Source of the DNA: Bacillota bacterium
Lineage (GTDB): Bacteria; Bacillota; Clostridia; Peptostreptococcales; Anaerovoracaceae
DNA: 9,437 bases
Assembly (NCBI GenBank): GCA_017538845.1
Contig: JAFYIC010000153.1
Span: 1 to 9,437, forward strand
Direction: 5' to 3'
In this document: piece by piece, positions 1-5,991 of the stretch
Layout: each line of letters opens with the position of its first letter
Position numbering within the stretch: the stretch's first letter is position 1
Made by a program: the position numbers and the translations under genes
The notes under the pieces: generated by a model
Told to the model about the DNA's origin: nothing
Seen by the model: the letters and a program-made list of their open reading frames with translations, nothing else
Databases searched by the model: none

Positions 1-1
1 C

Positions 2-649
2 TGGGACGAAGTCCTTAAGGGAGAGTTTGAAAAGGATTACTATCTGAAACTGAGGGAATTCCTCAAGCAGGAATACTTCAGCAGAGAGATATATCCGGAT
101 ATGTATGACATTTTCAACGCTCTCAGGTTCACGCCCTACAGTCAGGTCAAAGCGGTGATACTAGGGCAGGATCCATATCATGAACCGGGTCAGGCCCACG
201 GTCTGTGCTTTTCCGTAAAGAAAGGCGTACCGAAGCCGCCATCGCTTGTGAACATATTCAAAGAACTGGAAGCGGACACCGGTATAAGACAGCCTTCCCA
301 CGGATGTCTGGAAGACTGGGCAAGGAACGGGGTGCTGCTTCTCAACGCGGTGCTCACGGTAAGGCGCGGTGCGGCCAATTCCCACAGAGGAAAGGGCTGG
401 GAGACTTTCACCGATAACGTGATAAGGCATCTGAATCTGAGGAAAGAGCCCATGGTATTCATATTGTGGGGAAGAAACGCTAAGGAGAAGGAAACGCTGA
501 TTACCAATCCGGCGCACCTTATACTGAAAGGCGCTCATCCGAGTCCGCTTTCGGCTTACAACGGGTTCTTCGGCGGAAGGTACTTTTCAAGAGCTGATGA
601 ATTCATGAGGGCCAATGGAAGCGGCATAGACTGGCGCATATCAGAGTAG
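2..649 (+). CDS. ung: Uracil-DNA glycosylase, family 1 (5'-partial)
   Basis: Removes uracil from DNA as the first step of base-excision repair; cytoplasmic and monomeric. The frame is open from base 2, so the gene starts before the window; the first in-window ATG (101) lies inside the conserved region and is not the start. Counting from the first in-window codon (Trp), the water-activating loop GQDPYH is at residues 55-60 (catalytic Asp57), the uracil-binding LLLNAVLTVR segment is near 112-121, and the DNA-intercalating leucine loop HPSPLS is at 179-184. Against E. coli Ung numbering (Asp64, Asn123, His187) only about 7-8 N-terminal residues are missing. The preceding residues (IYPDMYDIFNAL) also match the family. 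It ends in TAG. No convincing intrinsic terminator follows, so read-through toward lemA is possible. Confidence 0.97.
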   Translation, partial: WDEVLKGEFEKDYYLKLREFLKQEYFSREIYPDMYDIFNALRFTPYSQVKAVILGQDPYHEPGQAHGLCFSVKKGVPKPPSLVNIFKELEADTGIRQPSHGCLEDWARNGVLLLNAVLTVRRGAANSHRGKGWETFTDNVIRHLNLRKEPMVFILWGRNAKEKETLITNPAHLILKGAHPSPLSAYNGFFGGRYFSRADEFMRANGSGIDWRISE

Positions 650-655
650 TTACAA

Positions 656-685
656 TTACGGAAGTTATTTATTTGAAAATATATT
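656..685 (+). promoter_or_regulatory. Weak candidate promoter upstream of lemA
   Basis: TTACGG (656-661) and TATATT (680-685) are separated by 18 nt in the AT-rich gap after ung. Both hexamers are imperfect and there is no extended -10, so this is a tentative sigma-A promoter only. The 77-bp gap and the downstream hairpin are compatible with a separate transcript for lemA and its partner. Confidence 0.3.
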
Positions 686-690
686 AAGCA

Positions 691-713
691 TCCGGCCGGA
701 CGCCGGCTGCGGA
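691..713 (+). other. GC-rich inverted repeat in the lemA 5' UTR
   Basis: TCCG-GCCGG (691-699), loop ACG, then CCGGC (703-707), a 2-nt bulge (TG) and CGGA (710-713) can form a 9-bp stem. No T-run follows, so it is not a standard intrinsic terminator. It ends 2 nt before the CGGAGG ribosome site of lemA (716-721), where it could limit or protect ribosome access. It may equally be the remnant 3' end structure of the ung transcript. Confidence 0.45.
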
Positions 714-726
714 ATCGGAGGAAAAA

Positions 727-1293
727 ATGTCAGCAGGAACAATCATACTTATCGTGATCGCGGTCATCGTCGTGATCCTGATACTGTGGTTCATCGGGGC
801 TTACAACGGCTTTGTAAAACTCAAGAACAGAGTTGAAGAAGCTTTCGCCACCATGGACGTTTATCTGAAGAAGAGGTTTGACCTGATCCCGAATCTGGTT
901 GAGACCGTAAAGGGCTATGCGGCTCACGAAGCGACCACACTGCAGAATGTAGTGGAAGCCAGGAAAATGACCCAGACGGCATCGACCGTGGAAGAAAAAC
1001 TGGCAAACGAGAACGCTCTCACAGGCGCTCTGAAAACTCTGTTTGCAGTAGCTGAGAACTATCCCGATCTGAAAGCAAATCAGAACTTCCTGGATCTGCA
1101 GAACCAGCTGAAGGGAATAGAGGATGACATCGCTAATTCCAGAAAATTCTACAATGCAAATGTCAGAGAGTATAACACAAAGACCGAAGTTTTCCCAAGC
1201 AATATAATCGCGGGAATGTTCCACTTCGAGAGAAAGCCTATGTTCGAAGTAGATGCAGAAGAAGAAAGGCAGAATGTGAATGTACAGTTCTAA
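727..1293 (+). CDS. lemA: LemA family membrane-anchored protein
   Basis: A 188-residue protein at the usual length for the LemA family, whose molecular function is not firmly established. Residues 4-24 form one hydrophobic segment near the N-terminus, followed by a long, mostly helical soluble domain. Family hallmarks are clear: YNGFVKLKNRVEEAF (26-40), DVYLKKRFDLIPNLVETVKGY (44-64, central motif DLIPNLV), then AAHEATTLQNVVEARK (65-80), and FYNANVREYN with FPSNIIAGMF near 141-165. The start ATG has CGGAGG at 716-721, 5 nt upstream. The last 14 nt overlap the start of the downstream DUF2207 gene. LemA and DUF2207 genes are often neighbours in bacteria, which suggests an envelope process in common; this is an inference from context. 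The shadow frames on the opposite strand lack any family signature. Confidence 0.95.
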   Translation: MSAGTIILIVIAVIVVILILWFIGAYNGFVKLKNRVEEAFATMDVYLKKRFDLIPNLVETVKGYAAHEATTLQNVVEARKMTQTASTVEEKLANENALTGALKTLFAVAENYPDLKANQNFLDLQNQLKGIEDDIANSRKFYNANVREYNTKTEVFPSNIIAGMFHFERKPMFEVDAEEERQNVNVQF

Positions 1294-3286
1294 TTTTCTG
1301 AAAAAAACAACGCTGCCGAAGCGGATAGCCTCGGCAGTTTTTGGCATATTCCTTCTTGCCATGACGGCAGGGTGCTTTATAGCCGGATACGGTTCCGACA
1401 GCGCTTATGCCGATACTTATGACAAGTACACGAACCGCTTTGACGTGGATCTGGACGTTCATGAAGACAACACCATAGATGTCAAAGAGACCATAGTCGT
1501 TGATTTTATGGAGTACCGCCACGGTATATACAGATATATACCGCTCACGGGAAACGTTGCCATGAAAAAGGACGGCAAGGTGTACGAGGAGGATGCCCGT
1601 ATCCGGATAAAGGATATGAAGGTGGACAAATACAACTATGAGACGTATACCGAAAACGACAGCTACGTGGTGAAAATCGGCGACGCCGACCAGTATGTAT
1701 TCGGTAAGCAGGTCTATGAGATCAGCTACACGGTAGTGATATATGAAGACGAGATCAAGGATTTTGACTATTTCTACTTCAACGCCATACCGTTCAAAAG
1801 AAACTATGGCGGCGGCTGGGATACGCCCATACAAAGTTCCACTGTAACGGTAAATATGCCGAAGAAATTCGACGCGGATGATCTGACTGTTTACGCAGGT
1901 TATTACGGTATAACCAAGGAAGACAGTGAGGAAGCCGGATATGTTGACACAAGTGTTTCCGGAAAGACGATAACCGTAAAGACGCAGAAAGAACTGCCTC
2001 TCGGGTACGGTATCACGGTGCAGGAGTTCCTGCCCCAGGGATACTATGAGGGAGCAGCCAGTCAGGACGGCATGAACATTCTGGTGATGATAGCCGCAGG
2101 CATAGCTGCGCTCATCTCGCTGCTGCTGTTCTTCGTCTTCGGAAGAGATGACAAAGCAGTCGAGACAGTGGAATTCTATCCGCCGGAGGACATGACTTCC
2201 GCAGAAGTCGGATATGTGATCGACGGTTACGCTGATGATCAGGATGTGATTTCACTTATCATGTATTACGCAGACAAGGGATATCTGACGATAGAGGAGG
2301 AAGGCGAAGGAAAGAAAAAGACCTTCACTCTCCACAAAGTCAAGGATCTTCCCGCAGACGCGCACCTTTATGAAACCCTGTTCTTTAACGGCCTGTTCAT
2401 GGGCAGCAGTGAACACGTCACTCTGGATGAACTGAAGGCGAACAACTTCTACGAGGATATCAAGGAGTCCAAACAGCAGCTGACGGCCATGTACAGGGAC
2501 GATAGAAAGAAGAGGGTGTTCTCGAAGAAGAGCGACGGCGTCAGGATCCTGACAGGCCTCCTCATGATGGTGCCCTGCATCGCGCTGTCTGTCATAACCG
2601 CATGGTTCGCAATGGATAAAGCAGCCATTTATCTGGGGATTTTCGGATTGCTCATAATGATATTCGGAAGCATAGGATGCATGTCGACTTATGACAGAGC
2701 AGACAGCATGAAGAAATCCAAACGCAGAGTCAGGACTGTACTCTATACTATCCTGATGCTCTTCGGTCTGGCCTGGTGCTGTATCATACCGCTGTTATTC
2801 GGCACCAACCATATCAAAACAGGAGTCATCTGCGTGATCTTCACAACGCTCGTATGCTTCATGTGCGTGCGCCAGATGAGAAAGAGGACAAAGTACGGTA
2901 CGGAGATGTACGGTAAACTCCTCGGATTCAGGAACTTCCTGGACAAGGCTGAGGTGCCTAAGCTGGAAGCTCTCGTTGAAGAGAACCCGTCGTATTTCTT
3001 CAACGTGCTCCCGTTTGCTTATGTATTCGGACTTTCCGATAAATGGGCCAAGAAGTTTGAGAGCATAGCTGTTGAACAGCCTGACTGGTACAGAGGATAT
3101 TACAGCGGAAACATGTTCAATACCCTTCTGTTCCTGAATATGTTCAACTCCTTCAATACCTCATTCACCCAGACCATACAGGTACCTAAGTCCAGCGGCG
3201 GAGGCGGCATCGGAGGCGGCAGCTTCGGTGGAGGCGGCGGCTTCGGAGGCGGCGGCTTCGGCGGCGGAGGCGGCGGTTCCTGGTAA
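1280..3286 (+). CDS. DUF2207 family membrane protein with glycine-rich tail
   Basis: A 668-residue predicted membrane protein of unknown biochemical role. Residues 13-36 are a positively flanked hydrophobic signal segment and SAYA/D at 41-45 is a likely signal peptidase I site. LAMTAGC (26-32) resembles a lipobox but has Thr at -3. Residues 46-260 are a beta-rich extracytoplasmic region containing YRHGIYRYIPL (79-89), typical of the DUF2207 N-terminal domain. Hydrophobic segments follow at about 266-288, 422-443, 448-466, 485-507 and 513-530. The stretch 290-420 is charged and probably cytoplasmic. The C-terminus (640-668) is almost pure glycine with Phe interruptions and ends in GGSW, a feature I know from this family. 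The ATG at 1280 overlaps lemA by 14 nt; a modest AAAGG lies at 1265-1269, so initiation probably relies on ribosomes ending lemA. Confidence 0.9.
   Translation: MYSSNFLKKTTLPKRIASAVFGIFLLAMTAGCFIAGYGSDSAYADTYDKYTNRFDVDLDVHEDNTIDVKETIVVDFMEYRHGIYRYIPLTGNVAMKKDGKVYEEDARIRIKDMKVDKYNYETYTENDSYVVKIGDADQYVFGKQVYEISYTVVIYEDEIKDFDYFYFNAIPFKRNYGGGWDTPIQSSTVTVNMPKKFDADDLTVYAGYYGITKEDSEEAGYVDTSVSGKTITVKTQKELPLGYGITVQEFLPQGYYEGAASQDGMNILVMIAAGIAALISLLLFFVFGRDDKAVETVEFYPPEDMTSAEVGYVIDGYADDQDVISLIMYYADKGYLTIEEEGEGKKKTFTLHKVKDLPADAHLYETLFFNGLFMGSSEHVTLDELKANNFYEDIKESKQQLTAMYRDDRKKRVFSKKSDGVRILTGLLMMVPCIALSVITAWFAMDKAAIYLGIFGLLIMIFGSIGCMSTYDRADSMKKSKRRVRTVLYTILMLFGLAWCCIIPLLFGTNHIKTGVICVIFTTLVCFMCVRQMRKRTKYGTEMYGKLLGFRNFLDKAEVPKLEALVEENPSYFFNVLPFAYVFGLSDKWAKKFESIAVEQPDWYRGYYSGNMFNTLLFLNMFNSFNTSFTQTIQVPKSSGGGGIGGGSFGGGGGFGGGGFGGGGGGSW
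3197..3277 (+). repeat. GGN-rich low-complexity tract encoding the glycine tail
   Basis: An array of GGC/GGA codons broken by TTC, ATC and AGC codons encodes the poly-glycine end of the DUF2207 protein. It is in frame and coding, so it is not an independent element. The proline-rich frame on the opposite strand is its mirror and is not a gene. Such tracts are prone to length change by slippage. Confidence 0.85.
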
Positions 3287-3332
3287 TACGTCACGCTGAC
3301 GGAAATACAGACAAAATGCCGAATGTATTCTC

Positions 3333-3360
3333 TTCCATTCACATACGGCGATGTGATACT
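3333..3360 (+). promoter_or_regulatory. Candidate extended -10 promoter for the LytTR gene
   Basis: TGTGATACT (3352-3360) is an extended -10 (TG-N-GATACT). The -35 position offers only a weak TTCCAT (3333-3338, 16-nt spacer). An inverted repeat TCACAT (3339-3344), 6-nt gap, ATGTGA (3351-3356) covers the spacer and part of the -10, so a protein bound there would block polymerase. The predicted start near 3367 would leave about 26 nt before the TTG start codon. Inferred from sequence only. Confidence 0.35.
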
Positions 3361-3392
3361 AATCAGTTATCACAGGAATGGGAGGGAATGCA

Positions 3393-3800
3393 TTGGGCAG
3401 TATGATAAAAGTACTGCGAAGCGGTACTTTTTTTATTTCATTCAGGAACAGGTCGCGGCTGATAGACGCAAAGAAGATCATCTTTATCCAGAAGGACCGG
3501 AGGAAGATCATATTCCACATGGTCAGAAAAGAGAAGGGGAAAGTCGTACCGGAGAAGGTATGCGTATACGGCGTTTTCCGCGAGATAACAGCCGGACTGG
3601 GGGACAATTTCCTGTGGTGCCATAAAAGCTACATCCTGAATATGGACGGGGTGTACGGATTCGAGGATAATGACGTGGTTTTAAAGACCGGAGAGCGCAT
3701 AAAACTGGGCAGAGATGTGTTTCGCGCCACGAGAAATATATGTTTTGAGTATATGGCAAATAAAAGGTTGAAAACACTTGCGTACAGCCATCATTTGTAG
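3393..3800 (+). CDS. Stand-alone LytTR-domain DNA-binding regulator
   Basis: A 135-residue protein made almost wholly of one LytTR DNA-binding domain, with no receiver or membrane domain. Supporting features are IDAKKIIFIQKDRRKIIFH (24-42, the 'DI-YIE--R-' strand region), VCVYGVFREI (56-65), FLWCHKSYILNMDGVYGF (73-90), the most diagnostic part, and VVLKTGERIKLGRD (95-108). I chose TTG at 3393 because GGAGGG (3381-3386) lies 6 nt upstream. The ATG at 3378 has AGGA touching it with no spacer, and the ATG at 3402 sits 15 nt from the same ribosome site; both remain possible. LytTR proteins usually bind paired direct repeats upstream of their targets; I could not find a clear pair here. Its target genes are unknown. 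A terminator-like hairpin lies in its first codons. Confidence 0.85.
   Translation: MGSMIKVLRSGTFFISFRNRSRLIDAKKIIFIQKDRRKIIFHMVRKEKGKVVPEKVCVYGVFREITAGLGDNFLWCHKSYILNMDGVYGFEDNDVVLKTGERIKLGRDVFRATRNICFEYMANKRLKTLAYSHHL
3407..3434 (+). terminator. Terminator-like hairpin inside the LytTR gene start
   Basis: AAAAGTACTGC (3407-3417) pairs with GCGGTACTTTT (3421-3431) across a GAA triloop: 11 bp with one G-U pair, followed by an uninterrupted T7 run (3428-3434) and then ATTT. The shape is that of an intrinsic terminator, though the stem is only moderately GC-rich. It falls 14 nt after the predicted TTG start, in codons for KVLRSGTFF. It could end lemA/DUF2207 transcripts, since their last stop is about 120 nt upstream, or attenuate the LytTR mRNA. 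Confidence 0.55.
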
Positions 3801-3806
3801 TATCAT
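3778..3806 (+). promoter_or_regulatory. rpsB-tsf promoter P1
   Basis: TTGCGT (3778-3783) and TATCAT (3801-3806) are separated by exactly 17 nt, a good sigma-A match. The -35 and spacer overlap the last codons of the LytTR gene, and the -10 begins right after its stop. The predicted start near 3813 gives a leader of about 130 nt before rpsB. Confidence 0.6.
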
Positions 3807-3833
3807 ATATCTCGGTCGTTTTTTATCGGCCAC

Positions 3834-3842
3834 TGATATTAT
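3834..3842 (+). promoter_or_regulatory. Candidate second rpsB promoter (extended -10)
   Basis: TGATATTAT is an extended -10 (TG-A-TATTAT). No good -35 stands at 17 nt upstream. It closely resembles the TGATATAAT elements before two other genes in the window, which raises its credibility. Transcription would start near 3849. Confidence 0.35.
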
Positions 3843-3862
3843 TACACACACCTGATCGCTTT

Positions 3863-3933
3863 GGAGGCTGGTGCCGCACAGGGTGCGGTTATCTCCGGAG
3901 GATGGATCATTGGTGGAGGAAAAAACCAGGAGG
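3863..3933 (+). promoter_or_regulatory. rpsB leader: hairpin and four GGAGG motifs
   Basis: This 5' UTR holds a perfect 6-bp hairpin, CCGCAC (3874-3879), loop AGG, GTGCGG (3883-3888). It also has a CTCCGGAG palindrome (3893-3900) and four GGAGG motifs at 3863-3867, 3897-3901, 3915-3919 and 3929-3933. Only the last is correctly spaced (AGGAGG 3928-3933, 9 nt before ATG 3943). TCTCC (3892-3896) could pair with the later GGAGG motifs. S2 represses its own operon in some bacteria, so an autoregulatory role is plausible, but I do not recognise a known leader class here. Confidence 0.4.
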
Positions 3934-3942
3934 AAAAAGAAT

Positions 3943-4734
3943 ATGTCAGTAATTTCAATGAAACAGTTATTGGAAGCTGGTGTTCATTTCGGACATCAGA
4001 CAAGAAGATGGAACCCGAAGATGGCTCCGTACATCTTCACTGAGAGAAACGGCATCTACATCATCGACCTGCAGAAGACAGTAAAGAAGATCGATGAGGC
4101 CTATACTTTCGTAAAGGAAGTAGCAGAGAGCGGAAAGCCGATCCTGTTCGTAGGAACAAAGAAGCAGGCTCAGGCTGCTATCTATGACGAGGCAACAAGA
4201 TGCGGTCAGTTCTATGTGAATCAGAGATGGCTCGGCGGTATGCTGACCAACTACAAGACGATCTCCAACAGTATCAAAAAGCTCTATGACATCAGAAACA
4301 TGGAGACAGACGGTACATTCGAAAAGCTCTCAAAGAAAGAAGTAATCAAACTCAGACTCGAAGCAGACAAGCTGGAAAGATTCCTTGGCGGTATCAAGGA
4401 AATGAAAGGCATGCCAGGCGCTATGTTTGTAGTTGACCCGAAGAAGGAAAGGATCGCAGTAAGAGAAGCAAGGATCCTCGGCATTCCTATCATCGGTATA
4501 GTTGACACAAACTGTGACCCTGATGACGTGGACTTTGTAATTCCGGCGAACGATGATGCTATCAGAGCAGTCAAGCTCATCGCAAGCAAGATGGCAGACG
4601 CTGTCATCGAAGCCAACCAGGGCGAGAGCTTTGACGAAGGCGAACCTGCAGAGGAAGCTGAAGCACCTGCTGAAGAAGCAGAAGAAGATGCTGAAGAAGA
4701 ACCTGCTGAAGAAGAGCCGGCTGAAGAAGAGTAA
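3943..4734 (+). CDS. rpsB: Small ribosomal subunit protein S2 (uS2)
   Basis: A 263-residue S2 protein, part of the 30S subunit and bound late on the side of the head-body junction near S1's site in many bacteria. The start [19 protein letters not shown] is the standard family N-terminus and has AGGAGG 9 nt upstream. An in-frame GTG at 3871 would add 24 residues with no family counterpart, so I rejected it. Core motifs are [15 protein letters not shown] (18-32), IYIIDLQKT (38-46), FVGTKKQA (69-76), RWLGGMLTN (95-103) and [20 protein letters not shown] (185-204). After about residue 228 the protein ends in an acidic Glu/Ala/Pro repeat. The tsf gene follows after 35 nt, in the classic rpsB-tsf order. 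Confidence 0.98.
   Translation: MSVISMKQLLEAGVHFGHQTRRWNPKMAPYIFTERNGIYIIDLQKTVKKIDEAYTFVKEVAESGKPILFVGTKKQAQAAIYDEATRCGQFYVNQRWLGGMLTNYKTISNSIKKLYDIRNMETDGTFEKLSKKEVIKLRLEADKLERFLGGIKEMKGMPGAMFVVDPKKERIAVREARILGIPIIGIVDTNCDPDDVDFVIPANDDAIRAVKLIASKMADAVIEANQGESFDEGEPAEEAEAPAEEAEEDAEEEPAEEEPAEEE
4642..4731 (+). repeat. GAA/GCT-rich tract encoding the acidic S2 tail
   Basis: The last 30 codons of rpsB are mostly Glu with Ala and Pro (units such as EPAEE and APAEEAEED). The DNA is a degenerate repeat of CTGAAGAAG-like units. Acidic C-terminal extensions of S2 occur in several lineages and are expected to be disordered. Leucine-rich frames on the opposite strand are only mirrors of this tract. 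Confidence 0.8.
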
Positions 4735-4769
4735 GAAACGGTACAGATATAGAAAAGGAGAGATAAATC

Positions 4770-5861
4770 ATGGCAGTAACAGCAGCAATGGTAAAAGAAC
4801 TGCGTGAGAGAACAAGCGCGGGAATGATGGATTGCAAGAAGGCGCTGGTCGAAGCTGACGGCGATATGGATCAGGCTATTGAGATCCTGAGAGAAAAGGG
4901 ACTGTCAAAGGCAGCTAAGAAAGCCGGCAGGATCGCAGCAATGGGTCTTGTTAAGACTGCTTTCTCAGAAGACGGAAAAACAGCTGCAATCGTAGAAGTA
5001 AATTCAGAAACTGACTTCGTTGCCAAGAACGATGAGTTCATCGATTTCGTGGAAGGGCTTGCTAAGCTGGCTCTGACTGCAGAAAGCAATGATATAGAAG
5101 CTTTTAAGGCTATGGATTTCGGAGGCTCAACAGTTGAGGAAGCACTGACAGCTCTCATCGCAAAGATCGGTGAAAACATGTCAGTAAGAAGGATCGAGAA
5201 AGTTTCCGGAGAAGTTCTGGCTTCATACATCCACGGCGGCGGAAACATCGGCGTTATCGTTGCCGCTGACGGCGCAGACAATGATGACAACAAGACAGCG
5301 CTGAAGAACATTGCAATGCAGGTAGCAGCAATGAATCCACAGTATATAAGCAGAAATGAGATCTCAGACGAGGAAATGGCTGACCTGAGAAAGATCACTC
5401 TGGAAAGCGCGCTGAACGATCCGTTCACACTTCCTAAGCCGATCCTCAACGGACTGCTTGACAAGGCTGTAGACGGAGTATGGGGCAAGGAAGATGTCGA
5501 TATCCTGGCTGAGAAGAGAGAAGACAAGGGCTTTAACTTCAACTATCTGCCGAACTTCCTTTCAGAAGAAGCCAAGTCAAAGCTGTCAGGTCTTGCGGTT
5601 GCCGCAAAGGCTGAAATCGCCGACAATAAGATCTTCAAAGGTCTGGTTGAAGGACGTGTCTCCAAGCAGCTGAAAGAGATCTGCCTGCTCGATCAGACTT
5701 ATGTAAGAGCTGAAGACGGTAAGCAGACTGTTGACAAGTATCTGAAATCTGTTGACGGTGATCTGGCGCTGACCAAAGTCATCAGATTCGAAGTCGGAGA
5801 AGGAATCGAAAAGAAGGAAGAAGACTTCGCAGCGGAAGTTGCAGCTCAGATGAATAAATAA
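4770..5861 (+). CDS. tsf: Translation elongation factor Ts with an extra segment
   Basis: Nucleotide-exchange factor that releases GDP from EF-Tu in the cytoplasm. The 363 residues exceed the common 280-310. Residues 1-54 are the UBA-like N-terminal domain (MVKELRERTSAGMMDCKKAL, 7-26). EVNSETDFVAKND at 76-88 contains the invariant TDFVA contact with EF-Tu. GEVLASYIHGGGNIGVIVA (147-165) and the C-terminal IRFEVGEGIEKKEEDFAAEVAAQ (338-360) fit the family closely. Relative to E. coli EF-Ts, about 65 residues (roughly 220-284) seem inserted just before the KIFKGLVEGRVSKQL segment (287-301). AAGGAG (4755-4760) lies 9 nt before the ATG. A strong terminator follows; pyrH and frr, the usual next genes, are absent. 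Confidence 0.97.
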   Translation: MAVTAAMVKELRERTSAGMMDCKKALVEADGDMDQAIEILREKGLSKAAKKAGRIAAMGLVKTAFSEDGKTAAIVEVNSETDFVAKNDEFIDFVEGLAKLALTAESNDIEAFKAMDFGGSTVEEALTALIAKIGENMSVRRIEKVSGEVLASYIHGGGNIGVIVAADGADNDDNKTALKNIAMQVAAMNPQYISRNEISDEEMADLRKITLESALNDPFTLPKPILNGLLDKAVDGVWGKEDVDILAEKREDKGFNFNYLPNFLSEEAKSKLSGLAVAAKAEIADNKIFKGLVEGRVSKQLKEICLLDQTYVRAEDGKQTVDKYLKSVDGDLALTKVIRFEVGEGIEKKEEDFAAEVAAQMNK

Positions 5862-5879
5862 GAAAACTGATTACGGTCG

Positions 5880-5908
5880 AAACCCCGGATGTGTTCCGGG
5901 GTTTTTTT
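5880..5908 (+). terminator. Intrinsic terminator of rpsB-tsf
   Basis: AAACCCCGGA (5880-5889) pairs perfectly with TCCGGGGTTT (5895-5904) across a 5-nt loop, and a T7 run spans 5902-5908. It begins 18 nt after the tsf stop codon. This closes the rpsB-tsf transcript. Confidence 0.95.
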
Positions 5909-5925
5909 ATGTATGTAATTTGCGT

Positions 5926-5968
5926 AAAGAAAAAAAAGTAGATTCAATGTTTTCCATGATGATATAAT
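5926..5968 (+). promoter_or_regulatory. Promoter of the secreted-protein gene (extended -10, A-tract)
   Basis: TGATATAAT (5960-5968) is a perfect extended -10 (TG-A-TATAAT). The -35 position (5940-5945, AGATTC) is poor. An A-rich tract (5926-5939) lies just upstream of it, where an UP element would sit. Transcription would start near 5975, leaving a leader of about 17 nt that is almost entirely the AAGGAGGG ribosome site (5977-5984). Confidence 0.65.
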
Positions 5969-5991
5969 TAAAATATAAGGAGGGCGTTGTT

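Noticed and set aside
101..103. ATG as the ung start
   Set aside because: The upstream codons from base 2 encode residues typical of the glycosylase N-terminus, so the gene begins outside the window.
730..1834. Long minus-strand frames opposite lemA and the DUF2207 gene
   Set aside because: They mirror clear family members on the plus strand, lack ribosome sites and contain no recognisable domain.
3289..3301. CGTCA-CGC-TGACG inverted repeat just after the DUF2207 stop as a terminator
   Set aside because: Only 5 bp and followed by an A-rich, not T-rich, stretch; the hairpin at 3407-3434 is the better candidate.
3100..3342. Proline-rich minus-strand frame
   Set aside because: Exact mirror of the glycine-tail codons of the DUF2207 gene.
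3323..3625. 100-codon frame overlapping the LytTR gene start
   Set aside because: No family resemblance, highly charged shadow composition, no good ribosome site; the LytTR frame explains the region.
3811..3842. T6 run with flanking GGTCG/CGGCC as a LytTR gene terminator
   Set aside because: The T-run lies in the loop rather than after the stem, so it does not have terminator architecture.
3871..3942. In-frame GTG start that would extend S2 by 24 residues, with GGAGG at 3863-3867
   Set aside because: The spacer is only 3 nt, the added residues have no S2 counterpart, and ATG 3943 has an ideal AGGAGG plus the standard [17 protein letters not shown] start.
3861..4043. 60-codon frame through the rpsB leader
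   Set aside because: Non-ATG start, glycine-rich shadow of the purine-rich leader, and it runs into rpsB in another frame.
4871..5542. 223-codon minus-strand frame opposite tsf
   Set aside because: A serine/alanine-rich mirror of tsf codon usage; no promoter, ribosome site or motif.
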